This document shows, in pieces, positions 6,833-13,460 of a DNA stretch of 13,727 nucleotides. The stretch's first letter is position 1. Each line of letters opens with the position of its first letter. Source of the DNA: Bacteroidota bacterium (GTDB taxonomy: Bacteria; Bacteroidota; Ignavibacteria; Ignavibacteriales; Ignavibacteriaceae). Location of the stretch: positions 1-13,727 of the forward strand of contig JAJYIL010000023.1 of assembly GCA_021790055.1 (NCBI GenBank), in the 5' to 3' direction. The notes beneath the pieces are model-generated. The model had not been told where the DNA came from. It ran no database searches and saw nothing but the letters and a program-made list of their open reading frames with translations. The translations under genes were made by a program, and so were the position numbers.

Positions 6833-6838
6833 GGTTTG

Positions 6839-6844
6839 TCCTCC
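6839..6844 (-). promoter_or_regulatory. Ribosome binding site for rubrerythrin
   Basis: GGAGGA on the minus strand, six bases before ATG 6832-6830. Its strength and spacing decide the start in favour of 6832 over the ATG at 6847, which lies directly before it. Confidence 0.8.
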
Positions 6845-6940
6845 CATCTTCTTTTTAAGATTATTATGATTTTTATTTACACTGAAAGATAAAAAAAAAA
6901 ATCAAATAAAACACGGAGAGTTGCTTTCCGGAAATTTTCA

Positions 6941-6975
6941 GTATAATTGCATGTTTTTTAGTCATGCAATTATAC
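6941..6975. repeat. Perfect 13-bp inverted repeat after the diheme cytochrome gene
   Basis: GTATAATTGCATG (6941-6953) and CATGCAATTATAC (6963-6975) are exact reverse complements around a 9-base loop. It lies 22 bases past the diheme cytochrome stop and about 110 bases before rubrerythrin. On the minus strand the stem is followed by TGAAAATTTTCC-like sequence without a proper T-run. It could be a transcript 3' hairpin or an operator for rubrerythrin. Confidence 0.7.
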
Positions 6976-6997
6976 CATAATGAAACCATACCGAATT

Positions 6998-8146
6998 TTA
7001 GTTTGATTTGGGAGGCATGTTGAAAATATTTGAATTAACTTGCGTGTTAGCGGCGATGTTGCTGAATTTTATATCCATGTTATTCTCGAAATCTGCTACG
7101 TGAAGCTCGAACGGGAATAAAATTCCGTTTACCTTGCGGTAATCGCTATAATCAGTTCTGGTTTGCAGCTCTCCCAGGAGAGTTTTATCGTATTGGATCT
7201 TCCGCAGAAGCAAACCGGAATAAGCATCAAAATAAAATTTGAATCTTCTAATACCGGAATAGCGCGCATCAACGACATAAACAGTATCGTCATTAAGCAG
7301 CTTAACGTCGCTAAATTTCAATGCGGAATAATCCTTTAAGAAATTTACAGGTGCATAAAAGTCGGCAGCAAGCTTAATATCTTGTTCGTCTCCGGCTTCA
7401 AGAGGTAGCCCTCCGCGCGGGGTTTTCATCCATCCTATTGAGCCGTTATAGCCTTTCTCCATCGTACCAAATGGAGTTGTCAAAGAAGAATAAAAATATA
7501 AAGGCGCTTTTTGGATAATTGAAATCTTCGATGTTCTGTGGTTACCGTTATCGACAGTTCCTTTAAATTTAAGAGTGGTCAGTTTTTTGTATGCGTTATT
7601 ACCGCCGATAGCCTGCTGGTACTTGGCAACAATTTCTTCAGGAGTATTTAATCTGTTTGGAACAATGATCTCCTCTTCAGCATCCTTTTCTTCGCTTCTT
7701 TTTTCATTCATCGATGCTGAAGTAATTACAGCAGGAATTGTAAGCGGATTTGCATGCCCCCGGTGGCATGTAAAGCAAGTAACAACCTGTTTGCCGCCGA
7801 AGCTATCTTTATTTATTGCTTCCATCATTTTAATCATCTTGCGGGCTTTTCTTTTTTCCGGCTTTTTATCGCTGTCCATATGCCCGCGTACATGGCAGTT
7901 TGAACAATCGAATCCCAGTGAGGCTTCGAAGAAATGCATTGTCGGCAGCAGCTGCGATGCAGGTAATCCTTTAAGTACCTTTATGTTTTTAAAAACCTTA
8001 TCGGTGGTTTTTTCTTTTTTCCCTTGCAGAACATTTTTTTTATAATGCGGATTTGAATTGGTTGCAGTCCATCCTGCTGTAAGAAACAAGAAAGAGATAG
8101 CGGTTATAAATAGAAAGCTAAAATGAAAAGTTCTTTTAGTGAACAT
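6998..8146 (-). CDS. Diheme c-type cytochrome (CytoC_RC type) with LolA-like C-terminal domain
   Basis: A 382-residue exported protein. The signal peptide covers roughly residues 1-26. Residues 50-135 form a CytoC_RC-type (PF02276-like) unit with two covalent hemes, CSNCH (81-85) and CFTCH (124-128). Each is preceded by a helix offering a Met ligand (PTMHFFEASLGFDCSNCH, and RKMIKMMEAI before the second), the pattern seen in reaction-centre cytochrome subunits. After a charged linker, residues about 168-382 form a beta-rich domain like the outer-membrane lipoprotein-sorting (LolA/LolB) fold (GYNGSIGWM, FYFDAYSGLLLRKIQY, FPFELHV). The same two-domain layout is known in non-phototrophs such as Acidobacteria, so phototrophy is not implied. 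The likely role is periplasmic electron transfer. ATG 8146 with AGAGG upstream is preferred over TTG 8212, which would add 22 residues before the signal peptide. Confidence 0.85.
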   Translation of the reverse strand: MFTKRTFHFSFLFITAISFLFLTAGWTATNSNPHYKKNVLQGKKEKTTDKVFKNIKVLKGLPASQLLPTMHFFEASLGFDCSNCHVRGHMDSDKKPEKRKARKMIKMMEAINKDSFGGKQVVTCFTCHRGHANPLTIPAVITSASMNEKRSEEKDAEEEIIVPNRLNTPEEIVAKYQQAIGGNNAYKKLTTLKFKGTVDNGNHRTSKISIIQKAPLYFYSSLTTPFGTMEKGYNGSIGWMKTPRGGLPLEAGDEQDIKLAADFYAPVNFLKDYSALKFSDVKLLNDDTVYVVDARYSGIRRFKFYFDAYSGLLLRKIQYDKTLLGELQTRTDYSDYRKVNGILFPFELHVADFENNMDIKFSNIAANTQVNSNIFNMPPKSN

Positions 8147-8178
8147 AAGTCTGCCTCTTAGGATATATTTAATTTGGG

Positions 8179-8233
8179 AAAAATAAAAGAAAAGAAACCG
8201 GTACCCTTCCAACCCACAAAAGGATTACCGGTT
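8179..8233 (-). terminator. Intrinsic terminator after the second monoheme cytochrome gene
   Basis: On the minus strand AACCGGTA (8233-8226) pairs with TACCGGTT (8203-8196), and inner CCTT/AAGG arms extend the stem. The stem is followed directly by TCTTTTCTTTTATTTTT. It starts 30 bases past the stop of the cytochrome gene at 8263 and ends about 33 bases before the diheme cytochrome start. The latter therefore needs either read-through or a promoter inside this element. Confidence 0.75.
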
Positions 8234-8262
8234 CCATTCTTTATGAAAAAAGAAAGCGAAAT

Positions 8263-8784
8263 TTATTTTCCGACCGAGCGTAAGTACTCAAGAATAGCCC
8301 TTGCATCTTCTTTTGTAAGCTGTTGATCCGGCATAATTATTTTGTATTGATCTATAAGCTTTTCCATAATAGGATCTTTCTTCTGCATCTCGGTAGTATT
8401 CAAAAGATAATTCATTATGAATTCCGGAGTATTCTTCTTGGTTATATTTCTTAACGGCGGACCAACTAATCTTGTATCAAGTTGATGACAGGCGATACAT
8501 GTGGTATTAAATATTTTTGAACCTGCGGCAACAAGTTTAGGGTCTATCGACCCGAGCGTAACACTCTTTATAGGACCGATACCGTTGTCATTCGGGAATT
8601 GATATTTAGAATTAGCAGCCGGCGGAGTTGTTTCTGCTGCCTCAACTTTCGGCTTCGCATTTAACGTTGACGCCTCGGAGTTGTCCGCTGGCGGTTGTTT
8701 CTGATCTTTATATTTTGGATTAACACAAGATATATTTATAAATGCCAACACAGTCAGCAGAAATAACAGGTATCTTAACTTCAT
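8263..8784 (-). CDS. Monoheme cytochrome c, probable lipoprotein (paralogue 2)
   Basis: A 173-residue exported class I cytochrome c. The N-terminus is hydrophobic and reaches FINISC, so Cys20 may be lipidated, though the -3 residue Asn is unusual. A flexible Pro/Ala/Thr-rich linker (about 25-65) then leads to the heme domain. CIACH is at 96-100 and the probable axial Met is Met151 in IIMPDQQL. Helices around MNYLLNTTEMQKKDP and ARAILEYLRSVGK complete the fold. The last about 105 residues are some 64% identical by eye to the cytochrome encoded at 9058-9537, showing gene duplication. It would be a membrane-tethered electron shuttle. AAAGGA six bases before ATG 8784 supports the start. It is separated from its paralogue by 273 bases holding a palindromic repeat, and followed by a terminator. 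Confidence 0.9.
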   Translation of the reverse strand: MKLRYLLFLLTVLAFINISCVNPKYKDQKQPPADNSEASTLNAKPKVEAAETTPPAANSKYQFPNDNGIGPIKSVTLGSIDPKLVAAGSKIFNTTCIACHQLDTRLVGPPLRNITKKNTPEFIMNYLLNTTEMQKKDPIMEKLIDQYKIIMPDQQLTKEDARAILEYLRSVGK

Positions 8785-8970
8785 TAATATTCCTTTAGCG
8801 CAAGTAAAGATTAGCTTCCAATTCTGAAAAAGATTTTATTTAGTCATTTAAAAATAGATGGCTTGAGTAATCCCCACTGTGAGATGAAACAAAAATATAA
8901 TTAATTACTGTCTTTAACATATTTGTTCAAAATAAATTCTTATATACTTTAATCGGGATTTTGGAATAAA

Positions 8971-9029
8971 GGAGTATTGGAGTAATGGAATAGAGTAATT
9001 ACTCCATTGCACCATTATTCCAATACTCC
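8971..9029. repeat. Palindromic repeat family A, copy 2
   Basis: GGAGTATTGGAGTAATGG (8971-8988) pairs with CCATTATTCCAATACTCC (9012-9029) at 17 of 18 positions, the odd one being a G-T. The centre contains a second perfect palindrome, GAGTAATTACTC (8993-9004). The element sits between the two paralogous cytochrome genes and shares long matches with 5724-5767. The surrounding gap (8785-9057) shows no other gene or clear promoter. Confidence 0.8.
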
Positions 9030-9057
9030 GAAGAGTTGGCTTGCTAAGTTGAATTAA

Positions 9058-9537
9058 TTATTTCTCAACAGTCCGGAAATACTCCAGCACAGAACGCGCT
9101 TCCTTTTTAGTCAACTGCTGATCAGGCATTAACACACCATTGAATTCTTTAATAAGCTTCTTCAACTGAGGGTCCTTCTTCTGCATCTCGGTCGTATTGA
9201 GAAGGTAATTCATTAGATAAACCGGCGGTAGTTTCTTAACTATGGGTCTCAATGCCGGTCCTACCAGCTTTGTATCGAGCCTGTGGCAGGCAAAGCATTT
9301 AGTATTGAAGATTTTCTTTCCTTCAGCTACCATGCTTTTATTTATCGGTCCAAGTTTTACTTCCTTGATAGGTCCGATACCAACTTCTGCTTCGGAAGGC
9401 TTTTTCTGTTTGACTTTTGCTGAGTCTACAGCTACGTAATTAGAATTAGCATTTTTCTGTATTTGTCCGGCTTCTACTTCAGTTAGAGTAAAAAAGGCAA
9501 AAGCCAGGGCAATGAACGTTACATAAATTGATTTCAT
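9058..9537 (-). CDS. Monoheme cytochrome c, soluble periplasmic (paralogue 1)
   Basis: A 159-residue exported class I cytochrome c. The signal peptide ends at about residue 23 (TEVEA, cleavage before GQ), with no lipobox. After a polar linker the heme site CFACH is at residues 81-85, in KIFNTKCFACHRLDTKLVGP. Met137 in VLMPDQQL is the likely sixth ligand. The C-terminal helix is ARSVLEYFRTVEK. It is about 64% identical by eye over about 105 residues to the cytochrome at 8263-8784. It starts 48 bases after the porin-cytochrome gene with AAGGAG six bases before ATG 9537, so the two are almost surely co-transcribed. That makes this protein the natural periplasmic electron partner of the outer-membrane heme. 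The pairing is inferred from gene order. Confidence 0.92.
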   Translation of the reverse strand: MKSIYVTFIALAFAFFTLTEVEAGQIQKNANSNYVAVDSAKVKQKKPSEAEVGIGPIKEVKLGPINKSMVAEGKKIFNTKCFACHRLDTKLVGPALRPIVKKLPPVYLMNYLLNTTEMQKKDPQLKKLIKEFNGVLMPDQQLTKKEARSVLEYFRTVEK

Positions 9538-9585
9538 TTTATCTCCTTAAGATTTATCATTTGTTTCTACCATAATTGATTACAA

Positions 9586-10929
9586 TTAAAATACAACCCA
9601 TCCGACAACATATAAAGTATTGTTGTCGGCGGCGTTTCTACCAGAACCATCATAATTTGTACTGCTACCGTTGAACTTGCTGTAAAAGACATATTGAACC
9701 GAGAACTGTGTATTAAGCCACGGTAAAAAAGTAACCTGGGCTATTTCACCGCTACTATTTGGAGAGTTGTTGTTGAATCCTGATACCGGTGCAGATGTAT
9801 AAACAATTGCATCGCTTCCTCCGCTCGTTGCAAAATAGCCCAATGAAAAAGCAACACCTACCGGGAAGTTATAGCTTGCATCTATCTTAAACGCATTCAA
9901 AGTTAACGATGGATTAGACGAACCACCGGCAGCGTACGTTGCATCCAGGGTTTGCTTCTCGGTGATGTAGGAAGTGTGTGCTATAATTGCACCGTTAGGC
10001 AATGTCTTTTCATATTGGGCATCAAAGCCAACATCTGTATATTTATCAGTATTTGGATCGCTTATCCCTGTGGGATAAAAGCGCGAAGCCATTCCAAAAG
10101 TGCCGACTTCAATGTAATCCGTTTCCCATTGCTGCTGTATCGCAACCCGCCAGTACGGTGCATAGCCCGCAAGCGTCATAGATGAATCTGCTACTGTTTC
10201 CGGTATAGGACCGCCTTGCTTGGTAACATGGTACAAGCTGAATTCTCCATAAATCAAATTATTATAAAGTGCGTAAGCTCCAAGCCCGGATACGAGCCCT
10301 CCAAGATTATTTATTATAGGGCTTGCACCCGGTGTCGGCGCCACAGCAGATGAAACGTACGGAAATCCCCATGCGGGTGTTGAATTCCATACGTCTTGAA
10401 CAGTAGGATTATTATTTAAAGTAATTCCATATAAAAGATCGTTATCAAAAAGTGTTGTATGGTCGGCAAAGCGCAGGTCTGTATTATCGAGGCTGAATTG
10501 CCCGGATTGATCATCATATGTAACCTGGATGAATGAACCGAAGTTAGGTGAGATAGCTCCAGCAATAAACAAGCTGAATTGCTGGGGAAACTCCGTTACA
10601 TCATTTTGAACCCCGGGAATTGAAGTCGCAATTTTATTGTGGGAGCCTTGAATCATAGCCGAGATAGGCAGCATGCTTAAAAGCTTTAAATTAGATCTTT
10701 CTTCTTTATATGTTGATTGAATTGTAGCAATGCCAGTCATCGTATAGCCGTTTAATTTAAACAACCTTCCGAAAGGAGTTAACTCCGGGTAAACATAATG
10801 ACATGTGCTGCATGGCAAATTGGTTTGCCGTGCAAAGCTTGGTATTGAATATGAGACACTGGTAAAAGATAAAAGCAAAATCCCTATTACAATAGTAAAG
10901 ATCTTGAAGTTCTTGACTACTCTTGACAT
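9586..10929 (-). CDS. Outer-membrane monoheme cytochrome fused to a porin-like barrel (Cyc2-like)
   Basis: A 447-residue exported protein. The signal peptide covers residues 1 to about 28. The mature N-terminus reads IPSFARQTNLPCSTCHYVYP with CSTCH at 40-44, then ELTPFGRLFKLNGYTMTG. The remaining about 380 residues alternate polar and aromatic strands with Gly/Asn/Ser-rich loops and end YVVGWVVF, a C-terminal Phe typical of BAM-assembled barrels. A small N-terminal heme domain on a barrel of this size matches the architecture of Cyc2, the fused cytochrome-porin used for Fe(II) oxidation. The same heme signature also occurs in uncharacterised relatives, so iron oxidation is a hypothesis. Only one CXXCH is present. 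GGAGG lies six bases before ATG 10929. It is first in the transcription unit with the cytochrome genes downstream, consistent with electrons passing between barrel heme and periplasmic cytochrome c. Confidence 0.85.
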   Translation of the reverse strand: MSRVVKNFKIFTIVIGILLLSFTSVSYSIPSFARQTNLPCSTCHYVYPELTPFGRLFKLNGYTMTGIATIQSTYKEERSNLKLLSMLPISAMIQGSHNKIATSIPGVQNDVTEFPQQFSLFIAGAISPNFGSFIQVTYDDQSGQFSLDNTDLRFADHTTLFDNDLLYGITLNNNPTVQDVWNSTPAWGFPYVSSAVAPTPGASPIINNLGGLVSGLGAYALYNNLIYGEFSLYHVTKQGGPIPETVADSSMTLAGYAPYWRVAIQQQWETDYIEVGTFGMASRFYPTGISDPNTDKYTDVGFDAQYEKTLPNGAIIAHTSYITEKQTLDATYAAGGSSNPSLTLNAFKIDASYNFPVGVAFSLGYFATSGGSDAIVYTSAPVSGFNNNSPNSSGEIAQVTFLPWLNTQFSVQYVFYSKFNGSSTNYDGSGRNAADNNTLYVVGWVVF

Positions 10930-10992
10930 CGAAAACCTCCAATAATTTATTGATCGTTTTTTATTAAGCGTTTGGAATCATGCGCGTTAACA

Positions 10993-11020
10993 TTACTAAA
11001 TGTAATTACATACTAAGCAA
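10993..11020 (-). promoter_or_regulatory. Candidate promoter with palindromic operator for the porin-cytochrome operon
   Basis: On the minus strand TTGCTT (11020-11015) and TAGTAA (10998-10993) are 16 bases apart, a plausible sigma-70-like pair, 63 bases before ATG 10929. The spacer contains the perfect 12-base palindrome ATGTAATTACAT (11000-11011), ideally placed for a dimeric regulator. The -10 match is moderate. Confidence 0.33.
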
Positions 11021-11360
11021 GAATATCCAAAAGTATCTTAAAATGTCGTTGCTGTAATCACGAAACCTTGAAAAGAAAATCCGGTATCGTAAAATGGTGT
11101 AGATCCTAAAGCGTAGACATGTTTGCTGCAAACGTAAGTTCAAATATTATTCCAGGTTGTCATCCCCTATAACCTGAACAATTTTTTGAATTAACATTTT
11201 ACATTTTCTCTGTAACGGGAATATAATAATTTAAAAAATTTCTTTTGAGAGAATTCAAAAAATAAGGGAAATGAAGTTGTAAGCATGTGTAAAAAGTTGT
11301 AAGAAGATGTTCATTTTGAAAGATATTAAACCCAGAATGCTTAATACAGGATAATTGATC

Positions 11361-11395
11361 CTGGATACTCGATCAGCTTGTTATCGAGTATCCAG
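11361..11395. repeat. Family B hairpin downstream of the M13 peptidase gene
   Basis: CTGGATACTCGAT (11361-11373) and ATCGAGTATCCAG (11383-11395) are perfect reverse complements with a 9-base loop. Further TCGA-containing words (ATCGAACATCGAGAATTC) run up to the peptidase stop 20 bases away. No T-run follows on the minus strand. A degenerate relative lies at 5092-5140. Confidence 0.75.
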
Positions 11396-11414
11396 AATCG
11401 AACATCGAGAATTC

Positions 11415-13460
11415 TTACCAGATCTTGACTAATTTATCTTTGGGCATTCTCATAGGATCGCCGGGCTTTACATCAAAAGCTGCCCAGAAACCGGGCGTGT
11501 TGCTTAGCGGACCATCTACCCTGTAATGTTCAGGCGAATGCGGATCAATCTTCACGCGGAGTCTCATCCTTTCCGGTCTTGTCTTTATCTTCCAGATATT
11601 AGCATAAGAAAGGAAGAATCTTTGTGCCGGTGTGAATCCGTTTATCGGCTTTCCGCTCCTATATTCCGCGGTTTTTTTGAAGGCGTCGAACGAAACGTTA
11701 ACACCGCCGAGGTCAGCTATATTTTCGCCTTCAGTTAGTTTACCGTTTACGTGTAAAGTATCTACAGCGATGTAATTGTCAAATTGATCGATAATTCTTT
11801 CGGCTCTTTTATCAAAATTTTCTGCGTCTTTTTTAGTCCACCAATCTTTCAGATTACCGTGTGCATCGTACTGTCTACCCTCGTCATCAAAGCCGTGGGT
11901 CATTTCATGACCGATAACGCACCCGATACCTCCATAGTTGATCGCATCGTCTGCTTTCGGATCGAAGAACGGCGGCTGAAGAATTCCTGCCGGGAAAACT
12001 ATTTCGTTGTTTTGCGGGTTGTAATATGCATTTACAGTCTGAGGAGTCATATCCCACTCGCTCCTGTCTACCGGCTTGCCTATCTTGGCAAGATCTTTTT
12101 TCGTATTAAAGATTGAAGCGCTAACGACATTTTCGAAATATGAATCCCTGTTTATGACCAATCCTTTATAGCTTTTCCATTTATCCGGGTAGCCGATCTT
12201 AACAGTAAATGCAGCCAATTTTACATAAGCAGCCTTCTTAGTTTCCGGACTCATCCAATCAAGCTTCTCAATTCTATTCTTAAGTGAAGCCATAAGGTTG
12301 TGAACAAGCTGTAGAGCGCGCTTCTTTGCATATGGCGGAAAATACTTCTTAACAAAAAGCTTTCCAAGTTCCATCCCGATTCCGCTGTTGATTGTCCCAA
12401 GAACTCTCTTCCATCGCGGCTGCATTTCCTTTGTCCCGTTAAGTACTTTACCAAAGAAATCAAAGCTCGCGTTTACAAAAGGACTGCTCAAATACGGCTC
12501 AGCTTCGCGGATAATATTCCATTCAAGGTATGCCTTAAGCGTATTAAGCGGAGTGTTTTTTACAACATTACTTACTTCCTTAAAGAAATCCGGTTGAGCA
12601 ACATTTATTTCTCCGGGTTTAGGAACTCCTATCACGTCAAAATATTCATTCCATTCAAATTCCGGCGAAAGGCTGATAAGCTCTTTTACAGACATCTTAT
12701 GATATATTTTGTGCGGGTCACGCTCTTCAACACGCGGCATCGAGGCTTTTGCAAGCTGCGTTTCCAAATCCAATATTGACTGAGCGGTCTTTTTAGCTTT
12801 AGCTTCGTCATAACCGATAAGCATAAAGGATTTCTTAATTAATTGAAGATAGCTTTCCCTTGTTGATTTAGTATTCTCATCATCCTTTAAATAATAATCG
12901 CGGTCGGGCATACCGAGCCCGCTCTGCCATAGCTGCGCAATGTTCATATTGCTGTTCTTAGCATCCGCTCCGGATCCGAAAGAAAACAATGGATTTGAAA
13001 AACCAAGCTGCACCTTAACAAGTTCTTTATAAAAATCTTTTAAATTATTGATTGCGCCCACGGCATCGAGGTCTTTTTGAATTGGCTTATAACCGTCTTG
13101 CTCAATCTTTGCAGAATCCATTCCGGTAAAGTAGAAATCGCCTACAAGTTGTTCACTTGAGCCTTTTTTAAAACCCGAACGATTTTCAAGTCCGTTCAAA
13201 ATATTTTTTATTTTATCCAGGTTTTCATCGTTTAAGATATAAAATGAACCCCATGCCGGGTAAGCTGCCGGTATTTCAGTGTTTTTGAGCCAGGTACCAT
13301 CTGCGTACTTAAAGAAGTCAACAGTTGGGCTTACAGTTGTGTCCATATCTTTCTTATTTATTTCGTCGCCATTATTATGTTGACAAAAAGACGGTAATGA
13401 TACCGCTGCAATGAACACCAGCAATAATTGGACAGGAATTTTGATTTTAGTAACAAGCAT
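11415..13460 (-). CDS. M13 (neprilysin/PepO) family zinc metallopeptidase
   Basis: A 681-residue exported zinc endopeptidase of oligopeptides. The signal peptide covers about residues 1-26 (IPVQLLLVFIAAVSLPSFCQ; the Cys is not in a proper lipobox). The N-terminal M13 domain opens with VDFFKYADGTWLKNTEIPA, in which the usual Cys of DPC is replaced. The catalytic domain shows NAYYNP (477-482, substrate backbone binding), HEMTH (518-522, two zinc-binding His and the catalytic Glu), and ENIADLGG with Glu579 as third zinc ligand and Asp583. YRVDGPLSN has the conserved Arg647, and the C-terminus is VKIW. Length and all catalytic residues are normal. The start is ATG 13460 with GGGAG six bases upstream. 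It is probably periplasmic or outer-membrane associated for peptide use, and is monocistronic, being 485 bases from the next gene. Confidence 0.96.
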   Translation of the reverse strand: MLVTKIKIPVQLLLVFIAAVSLPSFCQHNNGDEINKKDMDTTVSPTVDFFKYADGTWLKNTEIPAAYPAWGSFYILNDENLDKIKNILNGLENRSGFKKGSSEQLVGDFYFTGMDSAKIEQDGYKPIQKDLDAVGAINNLKDFYKELVKVQLGFSNPLFSFGSGADAKNSNMNIAQLWQSGLGMPDRDYYLKDDENTKSTRESYLQLIKKSFMLIGYDEAKAKKTAQSILDLETQLAKASMPRVEERDPHKIYHKMSVKELISLSPEFEWNEYFDVIGVPKPGEINVAQPDFFKEVSNVVKNTPLNTLKAYLEWNIIREAEPYLSSPFVNASFDFFGKVLNGTKEMQPRWKRVLGTINSGIGMELGKLFVKKYFPPYAKKRALQLVHNLMASLKNRIEKLDWMSPETKKAAYVKLAAFTVKIGYPDKWKSYKGLVINRDSYFENVVSASIFNTKKDLAKIGKPVDRSEWDMTPQTVNAYYNPQNNEIVFPAGILQPPFFDPKADDAINYGGIGCVIGHEMTHGFDDEGRQYDAHGNLKDWWTKKDAENFDKRAERIIDQFDNYIAVDTLHVNGKLTEGENIADLGGVNVSFDAFKKTAEYRSGKPINGFTPAQRFFLSYANIWKIKTRPERMRLRVKIDPHSPEHYRVDGPLSNTPGFWAAFDVKPGDPMRMPKDKLVKIW

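Larger units (their letters stand above)
10930..11414. other. Gene-free region of 485 bases upstream of the porin-cytochrome operon
   Basis: I find no credible coding frame on either strand; the longest ATG frames are about 20 codons. It holds the candidate promoter and palindrome at 10993-11020. CAGGTT and AACCTG arms (11153-11158 and 11171-11176) frame a 12-base spacer. A direct repeat AAGTTGTAAG occurs at 11274-11283 and 11294-11303, exactly 20 bases apart. The family B hairpin lies next to the M13 peptidase stop. The length and number of symmetrical sites suggest regulated expression of the operon. Confidence 0.5.

Noticed and set aside
6833..6847. ATG at 6847 as the rubrerythrin start
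   Set aside because: Its first codons are the Shine-Dalgarno GGAGGA for ATG 6832, and family members begin near the later Met.
7575..8045. Plus-strand frame of 156 codons opposite the diheme cytochrome
   Set aside because: Antisense shadow: the opposite strand carries two CXXCH sites and a clear family match, while this frame has no recognisable domain or ribosome site.
6998..8146. Evidence of phototrophy from the reaction-centre-type cytochrome
   Set aside because: The CytoC_RC domain is common in non-phototrophs, and no reaction-centre, antenna or pigment gene is present.
8147..8212. TTG start at 8212 for the diheme cytochrome (404 aa)
   Set aside because: The added 22 residues lie inside the terminator region and precede a complete signal peptide. 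ATG 8146 has its own AGAGG site.
11361..11395. Intrinsic terminator of the M13 peptidase gene
   Set aside because: The stem is perfect, but the minus-strand sequence after it is GGATCAATTATCC, without a T-run. It is described as a repeat instead.
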